From Streptomyces camelliae (lineage in GTDB: Bacteria; Actinomycetota; Actinomycetes; Streptomycetales; Streptomycetaceae): a DNA stretch of 64,000 bases. The translations under genes were made by a program, and so were the position numbers. Below, piece after piece: positions 57,172-64,000 of the stretch. The number at the start of each line of letters is the position of its first letter. The first letter of the stretch is position 1. Location: the NCBI RefSeq assembly GCF_027625935.1, contig NZ_CP115300.1, forward strand, positions 1,116,001-1,180,000, written 5' to 3'. Below the pieces are notes generated by a model, which saw nothing but the letters and a program-made list of their open reading frames with translations, was not told the DNA's origin and made no database searches.

Positions 57172-57891
57172 TCAGCCCGCCCCTTGCGCACGGTATTGAT
57201 CGAGGCGTGTCCGTGCCGCCGTCAGCAGCAGGTCGAGGGCGGCCGGGTAGGAACTGGCCCGCATGGTGGCGACGAGGTGGCGGGACGTGGCCGCGATGTG
57301 CGGGTGCGTGGCGGCGGGCAGGCGGCCGTAGGTGGTGCGCCACACCTCCGCCTCGGCCTCGCGCGCGGCCCGGGGCAGGGCGGTGCCCGCGGAGTCCAGC
57401 GCGCCGAAGGCGAGGGCCTGGTCGACGAAGGCGTGGTAGAGCCGCGCAGCCTCCGCATCCGGGAACCCGGCCCGCCGCAGCACCCCGAGGATGGTCTCCA
57501 CGGCGTGGATCTCGTGCGCCCGGCCGGTGACCCGGTGGGCGCTGAGCACCGCCGCCCGGGGGTGCGCGAGGGCGCCGGCGTGCATCCGCAGGCCCAGATC
57601 GCGCAGGTCGGCCTGCCAGTCGCCGGTGGGCCGCCAGGTGCGCATGGTGTGGCCGATCAGCTCGTCGGCGATGGCCAGCATCAGATCGTCGGTGTGCCGG
57701 AAGTACCGGTACAGGGAGCTGGGATCGGCGCCGAGGGCCCGGCCGAGGCGGCGCACGGACAGGGCGTCGGCGCCGTGCTCCTCGATCAGCCGCAGCGCGG
57801 TGGCGACGATCAGCTCCTCGGACAGGACGACGCCCTGTTTGGTGGGGCGTCGGCGCTGCCGGCCGGCGGCCGGTACGACGCGTTCGCTCAT
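57172..57891 (-). CDS. TetR-family transcriptional regulator with TetR_C-type domain
   Basis: A 239-residue regulator with an N-terminal helix-turn-helix (IVATALRLIEEHGADALSVR and ALGADPSSLYRYFRHTDDLM). Its large C-terminal ligand domain is of the tetracycline-repressor type. It is divergent from an amino-acid-type permease and probably controls that permease, the amidohydrolase or itself. A caac-acc-gttg element lies in the intergenic region (57924-57936) but is too short to be sure of. The split-barrel gene follows 44 bases downstream. Confidence 0.88.
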   Translation of the reverse strand: MSERVVPAAGRQRRRPTKQGVVLSEELIVATALRLIEEHGADALSVRRLGRALGADPSSLYRYFRHTDDLMLAIADELIGHTMRTWRPTGDWQADLRDLGLRMHAGALAHPRAAVLSAHRVTGRAHEIHAVETILGVLRRAGFPDAEAARLYHAFVDQALAFGALDSAGTALPRAAREAEAEVWRTTYGRLPAATHPHIAATSRHLVATMRASSYPAALDLLLTAARTRLDQYRAQGAG

Positions 57892-58012
57892 GGGGCCTCC
57901 TCGGATTGCCCGGCACCTTATGACAACACCGTTGACCTGTGAAGTGCGCGGGCGGTTTCATCTCCGGTCACCGGGGCCGACCAGGCCCCCCGGTGCGAGC
58001 GGAGAGCCGGCG

Positions 58013-59515
58013 ATGAACCAGACCCCCTTCGGTGTGGATCCCCCCGCGCAGCCCGAGCTGCGCAAGTCCCTGAGCGTGCTGGACGGTGTCGCCGTGGCCG
58101 CGTCCAGTACGGCCGCGACCACGAGCATCGGCATCGGCCTCGGCGTGACGGCCGGGGTCGTCGGCCTGCATCTGCCGGCGATCATGCTGCTGGCGTTCCT
58201 GCCGATCCTCGGCATCGCCGGGGCCTACTCCCGGCTCAACCGGGTGGAGCCGAACGCGGGCAACGGCTATGTGTGGGTGGGCCGTTCGCTCAGCCCCTGG
58301 CTCGGTTTCCTGGTCGGCTGGGTCAACTGCGTGGCGAGCGTGGCCTTCCTCGCCTATACCACCGCGGTCACCGGTTCCGCCCTGCTGCAGCTGGCCGGGG
58401 AGGCGGGGGTGCACCGGATCGGCTCGCTCGCGCTCGACCCGGGCTCCACGGCGCAGACGACGGCCCTCGGCATCGTCGTGCTGGTCGCGGTCACCCTGAC
58501 CGCCGTGACCGGGGTGCGTACGGCGGCCCGGCTGCAGACCGGGCTGCTGCTCTTCGAGTACGCCGTCCTGCTGGGCTTCTGCGGCTACGGCATCGCCGTG
58601 GGCCCGCACCCGTTCCGGCTCTCCTGGTTCGACCCCTTCGCGATCCCCTCGGCGTCCGCCCTGGCGCAGGGGCTGCTGCTGTCGGTGTTCTGCTACTGGG
58701 GTTTCGAGGCCGCGTTCACCGTCAACGAGGAGGTGCGCGAGCCGCGCGACGCCTCTCGGGCCGGGACGATCACCCTGGTGACCATGCTCGGGCTGTTCCT
58801 GCTCGGCTCGGTCGCCTTCCAACGGGTGCTGTCCGGGCCGGAGTTGGCCGGACACGGTGCTGAGGGCCTGGCGTACTTCGGGGACCGGCTGGCCCAGCAG
58901 CCGCTGGCCGCGCTGCCGTTGGTGGCGCTGATGTTCTCGGCGGTGGCCTCGCTCCAGGCCGGGGTCATCCCGACGGCCCGCGGGATGTTCGCGATGAGCC
59001 GGGACCGTACCCTCGGGCCGGTGTGGTCCAAGGTCAGCTCCCGGTACGGGACTCCGGCGGCCGGGACGCTGCTGATCGGGGCGGTGTCCGCGGCGGTGGC
59101 GTTGCTCGCGCTGGTGATCCCGCGTCTCGCCGACATGATCAACGCCACGGTGAACGCGGTCGGGATCGTCGTCTCGCTGTCGTACGCGCTGACCGCGCTC
59201 GCCGCCGCGGTGCGCTTCCGCGCCGCGCTGCGCGAGGGGCTGCGCGAGGGGCTGAGGGCGGTGGTGCTGCCCGCGCTGAGCGCTCTGGCGCTGCTGGGGC
59301 TCGGCGGGTATCTGGGGTGGTCCTTCTACCGCTCCACCGACCATCTGGAACTCCGCGCGGACAACGGCTGGTTCCTGCTGCTCATGCCGGTCGCGATGAT
59401 CGCCTCCGGGTTCGTCGTGGCCGCGTGGGCGAAGTGGGGGCGCAGATCGCCGTACTTCCGCACCGGGCACGGCACCGACGCCGACGCGCCCGAGCTGCTC
59501 CCGAGCTCCAACTGA
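58013..59515 (+). CDS. APC-family amino-acid/amine permease
   Basis: A 500-residue, roughly 12-span transporter of the amino acid-polyamine-organocation superfamily. The first span has the unwound SSTAATTSIGIGLG stretch, followed by GNGYVWVGRSLSPWLGFLVGW and the span-6-type CYWGFEAAFTVNEEVREPR. The next gene is an amidohydrolase starting 33 bases after its stop, so the pair probably imports and hydrolyses an amide or formamide-type compound. ATG 58013 follows ggagagccgg. Confidence 0.87.
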   Translation: MNQTPFGVDPPAQPELRKSLSVLDGVAVAASSTAATTSIGIGLGVTAGVVGLHLPAIMLLAFLPILGIAGAYSRLNRVEPNAGNGYVWVGRSLSPWLGFLVGWVNCVASVAFLAYTTAVTGSALLQLAGEAGVHRIGSLALDPGSTAQTTALGIVVLVAVTLTAVTGVRTAARLQTGLLLFEYAVLLGFCGYGIAVGPHPFRLSWFDPFAIPSASALAQGLLLSVFCYWGFEAAFTVNEEVREPRDASRAGTITLVTMLGLFLLGSVAFQRVLSGPELAGHGAEGLAYFGDRLAQQPLAALPLVALMFSAVASLQAGVIPTARGMFAMSRDRTLGPVWSKVSSRYGTPAAGTLLIGAVSAAVALLALVIPRLADMINATVNAVGIVVSLSYALTALAAAVRFRAALREGLREGLRAVVLPALSALALLGLGGYLGWSFYRSTDHLELRADNGWFLLLMPVAMIASGFVVAAWAKWGRRSPYFRTGHGTDADAPELLPSSN

Positions 59516-59548
59516 CCTGTATGCACAGACCACTTCAGGAAAGGCATC

Positions 59549-61174
59549 ATGCACGCTGATCTCCTCTTCACCGGCGGTCCCGTCCTCACCCCCGAGGGCC
59601 GTACGGCGAGTGCCGTGGCCGTCACCGGTGACCGGATCACCGCCGTCGGGCACGACGAGGTGCGCGAACTCGCCGGGCCCCGCACCGAGGTGGTGGACCT
59701 CGCCGGGCGGCTGCTGCTGCCCGGCTTCCAGGACGCGCACGTCCATCCCGTGCCGGCCGGGCTGGAGCTGAGCCAGTGCGATCTGACGGGCGCGCGGACG
59801 GCAGAGGAGTCCGTGGCCGCCGTACGCGCCTATGCCGACGCCCATCCGGACCGTGCGTGGATCCTCGGCGGCGGCTGGTCGATGGAGGCGTTCGCGGGCG
59901 GTACACCGACCAAGGAGCTGCTCGACGCGGCCGTACCGGACCGGCCGGTGTATCTGCCCAACCGGGACCATCACGGCGCCTGGGTGAACAGCCGGGCGCT
60001 TGAGCTGGCGGGCATCGGCCGGGACACGCCCGACCCGGCCGACGGGCGGATCGAGCGGGACGCCTCCGGGGAGCCGGGCGGCACTCTCCAGGAGGGCGCG
60101 ATGCAGCTGGTCGGCCGGCTGGCCCCGCCCGCGACCGCGGCCGACCGGCTGGGGGCGCTGCTGCACGCCCAGCGGCATCTGCACGCGCTCGGCATCACCG
60201 CGTGGCAGGACGCGCTGGTCGGGGACTTCCTCGGTATGGACGACCCGGCCGAGGCGTACCGCACGGCCGCCCGGGCAGGGACGCTCACCGCGCGGGTGGT
60301 GGGCGCGCTGTGGTGGGACCGGGAGCGTGGCGCCGAGCAGATCCCCGAACTAGTGGAGAAACGGCGGGAGTTCAGCCACGGCCGGTTCCGGGCGGGCTCG
60401 GTGAAGCTGATGCTGGACGGGGTCGCCGAGAACGGTACGGCCGCCCTGCTCGACCCCTATCTGGACACGTGCGGCTGCGCCACCGCCAACCGCGGCAAGA
60501 GCTTCATCGACCCCGGCCGACTGCCGAAGTACGTCACGGAGCTGGACGCACTCGGCTTCCAGTGCCACTTCCACGCCCTCGGCGACCGGGCCGTACGCGA
60601 CGCACTGGACGCCGTCGAGGCGGCGCGCGCCGCGAACGGGCCGAGTGACACCCGGCCGCATCTCGCACACCTCCAGGTCGTACACCCGGACGACGTGCCC
60701 CGGTTCGCACGGCTCGGCGCGACCGCCAACATCCAGCCGCTGTGGGCCGCGCACGAACCGCAGATGGACGAGCTGACGATCCCCTTCCTCGGGGCCGAAC
60801 GGGCTTCCTGGCAGTACCCCTTCGGGGCACTGCTGCGATCCGGGGCACGGCTCGCGGCGGGCAGCGACTGGCCGGTGAGCAGCCCCGATCCGCTCCAGGG
60901 CATCCATGTCGCGGTCAACCGGGTGGAACCGGGCGGCGGTGGACCGGTGTTCCTGCCCGGGGAACGGCTCGGCCTCGCGGACGCGCTGACGGCGTACACG
61001 GCTGGGTCGGCGTACGTGAACCATCTGGACGACACCGGCCGGGTGGCCGTCGGGGCGCTGGCCGACCTGGTGGTGCTGGACCGGGATCCGTTCGCCGGTC
61101 CGCCGGAGGAGATCACGCAGACGGGCGTGGCGCTCACCTATGTGGGCGGGGAGCGGGTGTACGCGGCCGGGTGA
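59549..61174 (+). CDS. Amidohydrolase, YtcJ/NfdA-like
   Basis: A 541-residue metal-dependent hydrolase. The metal-binding His-x-His is in LPGFQDAHVHPVP, further His ligands are in CHFHALGDRAV and LAHLQVVHPDD, and the Asp is in LAAGSDWPVSSPDPLQGI. This arrangement and length match the YtcJ group (N-substituted formamide deformylases and relatives). ATG 59549 follows aggaaagg. It is likely co-transcribed with the upstream permease. Confidence 0.88.
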   Translation: MHADLLFTGGPVLTPEGRTASAVAVTGDRITAVGHDEVRELAGPRTEVVDLAGRLLLPGFQDAHVHPVPAGLELSQCDLTGARTAEESVAAVRAYADAHPDRAWILGGGWSMEAFAGGTPTKELLDAAVPDRPVYLPNRDHHGAWVNSRALELAGIGRDTPDPADGRIERDASGEPGGTLQEGAMQLVGRLAPPATAADRLGALLHAQRHLHALGITAWQDALVGDFLGMDDPAEAYRTAARAGTLTARVVGALWWDRERGAEQIPELVEKRREFSHGRFRAGSVKLMLDGVAENGTAALLDPYLDTCGCATANRGKSFIDPGRLPKYVTELDALGFQCHFHALGDRAVRDALDAVEAARAANGPSDTRPHLAHLQVVHPDDVPRFARLGATANIQPLWAAHEPQMDELTIPFLGAERASWQYPFGALLRSGARLAAGSDWPVSSPDPLQGIHVAVNRVEPGGGGPVFLPGERLGLADALTAYTAGSAYVNHLDDTGRVAVGALADLVVLDRDPFAGPPEEITQTGVALTYVGGERVYAAG

Positions 61175-61186
61175 CCTCGGGGCGGC

Positions 61187-62155
61187 TCAGCGGGCCTGCT
61201 GGAACGTTCTGCGGTAGGCCTGCGGGGACACCCCGATGGCCGCGTGGAGGTGCTGGCGCAGCGAGGCGCCGGTGGCGAAGCCGACCTCGGCGGCGATCCG
61301 GTCCACCGGAAGGTCGCTGGACTCCAGCAGATGCCGGGCCCGGGCGACGCGCTGCTGGATCAGCCAGCGGCCGGGGCTGAGGCCGACCTCGTCACTGAAG
61401 CGGCGGGCGAAGGTGCGCAGGCTCATCCGGGCGTGGCCGGCGAGGTCGGCCAGGGTGAGCGGCTCGCCCAGGCGCTCCAGGGCCCACAGCCGGGTCCCGG
61501 CCGTGCTCGCCGCGCCGCTCTCCGGGACGGGCTGCTCGATGTACTGGGCCTGGCCGCCGTCCCGGAACGGCGGGACGACACAGCAGCGGGCGACGAAGTT
61601 GGCCAGCTCGCTGCCGTGGTCGGTGCGCACGATGTGCAGGCAGACGTCGACGCCGGCGGCGGCTCCGGCCGAGGTGAGGATGCGGCCGTCGGCGACGAAG
61701 AGCACGTCCGGGTCGAGGTCCACCTGCGGGAAGCGGCGCCGGAACGGCTCGGCACAGTGCCAGTGGGTGGTGGCCTTGCGGCCGTCGAGCAGGCCGGCCT
61801 GGGCGAGGACGAACGCGGCCGTGCAGATGGAGACGATCCGGGCGTCCGGGCGGATGCGGGCGAGCGCCGCGGCGACCTCGTCGGGCAGTTCGTCGGGGAT
61901 GTACGCCGGCGGCATCGAGGTGACGACCACCGTGTCCGCCGTGTCCAGGATCTCCGGGCCGTGCTCGACGCCGATGGTGAAGTCGGCGCTGCTGCGCACG
62001 GGCAGGCCGTCGACCGAGCAGGTGAGCACCTCGTAGTGGCCGTCGGCGGCGCCGAGGATCCGGCTGGGGATGCCCAGTTCGAAGGGGTAGACGCCGTCCA
62101 GCGCGAGGACGACGACCCGCTCGGGGCGGCGGGTGCGCGGGAGCAGATCAGGCAT
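61187..62155 (-). CDS. GlxA-type AraC-family regulator with DJ-1/PfpI domain
   Basis: A 322-residue regulator. The N-terminal DJ-1/PfpI-like domain (about 10-190) includes VVVLALDGVYPFELG, the nucleophile-elbow-like SICTAAFVLAQAGLLDG and ATTHWHCAEPF. Two helix-turn-helix units follow (about 225-320; LADLAGHARMSLRTFARRF and VDRIAAEVGFATGASLRQHL). It is divergent from a quinone oxidoreductase-like gene, 71 bases apart, which it probably controls. Confidence 0.9.
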   Translation of the reverse strand: MPDLLPRTRRPERVVVLALDGVYPFELGIPSRILGAADGHYEVLTCSVDGLPVRSSADFTIGVEHGPEILDTADTVVVTSMPPAYIPDELPDEVAAALARIRPDARIVSICTAAFVLAQAGLLDGRKATTHWHCAEPFRRRFPQVDLDPDVLFVADGRILTSAGAAAGVDVCLHIVRTDHGSELANFVARCCVVPPFRDGGQAQYIEQPVPESGAASTAGTRLWALERLGEPLTLADLAGHARMSLRTFARRFSDEVGLSPGRWLIQQRVARARHLLESSDLPVDRIAAEVGFATGASLRQHLHAAIGVSPQAYRRTFQQAR

Positions 62156-62226
62156 GGCAGGATCTTATCGAAAGGTGGCCATCATGCCATTTTCCTGTCG
62201 CGCGAACCCGGGCAGGCTGGTTGACC

Positions 62227-63177
62227 ATGAACGATGTGAACACGATGCGAGCCATCAGCCAGGACGTCCTCGGCGGTCCCGAGGTGCTGAAGGAAGTACG
62301 GGTGGAGCGGCCGAAGCCGGGGCCGAACCAGGTGCTGGTCCGGGTGCGGGCCGCCGGGGTCAACCCCACGGACTGGAAGCACCGGGCCCTGGGGGTCTTC
62401 CTGGGCGAGCCGCCGTTCGTCCTCGGCTGGGACGTCTCCGGGGAGGTCGCCGAGACCGGGATCGGCGTGGCCGCCTTCCGGCCCGGCGACGAGGTCTTCG
62501 GCATGCTGCCCTACCCGTACGGGGCCGGCTCGCACGCGGAGTACGTGATCGCCCCGGTGCGTGCCCTCACGCACAAGCCGGCCTCCCTCGACCACACCCA
62601 GGCGGGCGCACTGCCGCTGGTGTCGCTGACCGCCTGGCAGGCGCTGACCGAGCACGCGGACGTCCGGCCGGGGCAGCGGGTGCTGATCCATGCGGCGGCG
62701 GGCGGGGTCGGGCATGTGGCCGTGCAGATCGCCAAGGCGCGTGGCGCGTATGTGATCGGCACGGCGAGCGCGGGCAAGCACGGCTTCCTGCGCGAGATCG
62801 GCGTGGACGAGCCGGTCGACTACCGGACGACCGACGTCACCGAGGCGGTGCGGGACGTGGACGTCGTCCTGGACACGCTCGGCGGGGACACGTCCGTACA
62901 GTCGTTGAAGGTGCTGCGGCCCGGCGGGGTCGTCGTGTCGATCCTGCCCGTCGGCTCCTCGGAGTTCCCCGACGAGGCCGAGCGGCGCGGGGTACGGGCC
63001 GTGCGCATGCTGGTGGACGCCGACCGGGCCGGCATGGAGGCGATCGCGGGGCTGGCGGAGTCGGGAAAGCTGACGGCGGCGATCGCCGGGACGTTTCCGC
63101 TGGCCGACGCGGCGAAGGCGCACGCGCTGGGCGAGACCGGCCGGACGGCGGGGAAGCTGGTGCTGCTGGTCGACTGA
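62227..63177 (+). CDS. NADP-dependent quinone oxidoreductase-like protein (MDR superfamily)
   Basis: A 316-residue zinc-independent medium-chain reductase. Features are GPNQVLVRVRAAGVNPTDWK, the substrate loop LGWDVSGEV, and the nucleotide-binding VLIHAAAGGVGHVAVQIAKA followed by VIGTASAGK. It probably reduces quinones or enones with NADPH. ATG 62227 is used; ATG 62245 (MRAISQDVLGG) is a plausible alternative. Regulated in all likelihood by the divergent GlxA-type protein. Confidence 0.9.
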   Translation: MNDVNTMRAISQDVLGGPEVLKEVRVERPKPGPNQVLVRVRAAGVNPTDWKHRALGVFLGEPPFVLGWDVSGEVAETGIGVAAFRPGDEVFGMLPYPYGAGSHAEYVIAPVRALTHKPASLDHTQAGALPLVSLTAWQALTEHADVRPGQRVLIHAAAGGVGHVAVQIAKARGAYVIGTASAGKHGFLREIGVDEPVDYRTTDVTEAVRDVDVVLDTLGGDTSVQSLKVLRPGGVVVSILPVGSSEFPDEAERRGVRAVRMLVDADRAGMEAIAGLAESGKLTAAIAGTFPLADAAKAHALGETGRTAGKLVLLVD

Positions 63178-63321
63178 GCAATGGTCGCCGGGCAGTTGAC
63201 CGACACGCGCGAAACTCGACGACATATGTCAATCGAACATGCTCAAATTCCTTTCATCGAGGGTAACTTGGCGATCGGGGACTGACCCCGTGGCCGGGCG
63301 TGGGTGGGAGGTGAAGCGGCC

Positions 63322-63702
63322 GTGCGGGACGAGCGTGCACCCTTCCACCGCCATCTGCGCGTCTACGAACACCGGGCGCACACGGTGCTGGAGCTGCGCG
63401 GCGAGATCGACCTGGTCTCGGCCACGGAGATCGGCCCGCTGCTCGACCGGTTCACCGGCCGGCCCGGCGCCCGGGTGGTGATCGACCTGCGCCCGGTGGA
63501 GTTCTTCGACTGCTCGGGGCTGCGGCTGCTGCAGCGGGCCCGCGTCCGGGTGCAGGACGGCGGCGGACGGGTGTTCCTGGTGTGCACGCATCCGCTGACC
63601 CTGCGCGTCCTGAAGGTCACCGGGCTGTCCCGGCTGCTGCCCGCCCACCCCAGTCTGGACGCGGCCCTGGCCCGCTCCGAGGCCGCGTCCGGCTCGCTGT
63701 AG
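63322..63702 (+). CDS. STAS-domain anti-sigma factor antagonist
   Basis: A 126-residue anti-anti-sigma (SpoIIAA/RsbV-like) protein. TVLELRGEIDLVSATEI and VVIDLRPVEFFDCSGLRLLQRARVRVQ form the STAS core, with Ser in FFDCSGLR as the likely phosphorylation site. SpoIIE phosphatases of the kind found three times in this window act on such proteins. GTG 63322 has gggagg ten bases upstream. No partner kinase is adjacent. Confidence 0.87.
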   Translation: MRDERAPFHRHLRVYEHRAHTVLELRGEIDLVSATEIGPLLDRFTGRPGARVVIDLRPVEFFDCSGLRLLQRARVRVQDGGGRVFLVCTHPLTLRVLKVTGLSRLLPAHPSLDAALARSEAASGSL

Positions 63703-63725
63703 GCTCCCGGTCCCCTCCGGGGCCG

Positions 63726-64000
63726 CTACGACTGCTCGAACAGGGCGCTCACCGACTCGCCGTCGTGAATGCGCCGTACCGCTTCGGCCAGGGCGGGGGC
63801 GATGGACAGCACCCGGAGTTTGTCCGTGTGTTCGTCCGCCGGCACCGGCACGGTGTTGGTGCAGACGATCTCCAGCACGTCCGGCTGCTCGCTCAGCCGC
63901 TTGACGGCACCGGCCGCGAACACACCGTGCGTGCACGCCACCCGGATCGAGCGGGGCGACGACTCCCGGAGTCTGTCGAGGAGTTCGAGCACCGTGCTGC
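63726..64000 (-). CDS. Ribose-phosphate pyrophosphokinase-like, C-terminal part (5' end beyond window)
   Basis: The last ~91 residues of a PRPP synthetase-type protein: SIRVACTHGVFAAGAVKRLS, VCTNTVPVPADE, DKLRVLSIAPALAEAVRRIHDGESVSALF. This is the C-terminal domain that contributes to the ribose-5-phosphate and allosteric sites. The upstream catalytic domain lies outside the window. Sequence differences from the usual Prs C-terminus suggest it may be a second, divergent copy, but that cannot be judged from the fragment. Confidence 0.82.
   Translation of the reverse strand, partial: STVLELLDRLRESSPRSIRVACTHGVFAAGAVKRLSEQPDVLEIVCTNTVPVPADEHTDKLRVLSIAPALAEAVRRIHDGESVSALFEQS

Noticed and set aside
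57924..57936. caac-acc-gttg as a TetR operator before the APC permease
   Set aside because: Arms of four bases occur often by chance; kept only as a remark under the regulator.
57968..60184. A 738-residue open frame antisense to the permease and amidohydrolase
   Set aside because: It spans two good genes, has no plausible start site or homology, and shows the same reverse-strand composition artefact.
63207..63300. A SigB-type promoter (gagggtaac) before the STAS gene
   Set aside because: Only a partial match to the -10 element and no acceptable -35; not strong enough to list as a site.
1..64000. CRISPR arrays, tRNA or rRNA genes
   Set aside because: No regularly spaced direct repeats with unique spacers, no tRNA-like cloverleaf ends and no rRNA-like stretches were noticed on either strand.

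Overview
The window is high-GC actinobacterial chromosome, almost certainly Streptomyces. The evidence is very strong third-position G/C bias, many GTG and some TTG starts, a Streptomyces subtilisin-inhibitor gene, CYP105-type P450 with a 3Fe-4S ferredoxin, several GAF/PAS-SpoIIE phosphatases, streptogrisin-type protease, and a truncated class III lanthipeptide synthetase. The mix of accessory genes, gene remnants and a decayed transposon looks like a chromosome-arm region rather than the conserved core, although the last gene (PRPP synthetase C-terminus) is a housekeeping-type family.

Layout. 1-2.1 kb: regulator end, MFS exporter and isochorismatase-like hydrolase. 2.4-2.7 kb: in-frame-deleted remnant of a dTDP-glucose 4,6-dehydratase. 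2.8-6.8 kb: orphan respiratory set (ctaD, ctaF) converging on qcrB, which is coupled to a small helical protein. 6.9-14.6 kb: two GAF/PAS-SpoIIE phosphatases flanking a wrecked lanthipeptide locus (LanKC N-terminus, frameshifted TnpB element, truncated response regulator). 14.7-16.7 kb: secreted serine protease and a thioesterase. 17.2-23.4 kb: an intact peptide-export locus, made of a Cys-free double-glycine precursor, HlyD-like adaptor, C39-peptidase ABC transporter and second NHLM-type ABC transporter. 23.4-28.3 kb: YihY protein, DHA2 exporter with two palindromic operators, SSI inhibitor, FMN hydroxy-acid oxidase.

28.3-30.0 kb and 44.0-46.4 kb carry two paralogous membrane proteins that fuse a degenerate sigma-factor-like region, an anti-sigma-type zinc motif, a membrane span and an extracellular ricin-type trefoil; the second contains sixteen 27-bp repeats. 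Between them lie a Doc-like toxin/antitoxin pair, O6-alkylguanine methyltransferase, a deleted 2OG-oxygenase remnant, a GH2 beta-galactosidase, a third SpoIIE phosphatase, a divergent ECF sigma factor/Ser-Thr kinase pair, a DUF4232-like lipoprotein, polysaccharide deacetylase, an ArsB/SLC13-type permease that probably starts at CTG, and a UspA protein. 46.7-64 kb is mostly catabolic or detoxifying genes, each beside its regulator: AraC/PhyH, AKR, GH114, flavoprotein-DUF1348-TetR, P450-ferredoxin, SnoaL and F420-type oxidoreductase, TetR/permease/amidohydrolase, GlxA/quinone reductase, and a STAS protein.

The most promising undescribed systems are the NHLM-exported Cys-free peptide (17.2-23.4 kb) and the paired sigma/anti-sigma/lectin membrane proteins. 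All functional calls are by reading motifs and family memory; no searches were run.
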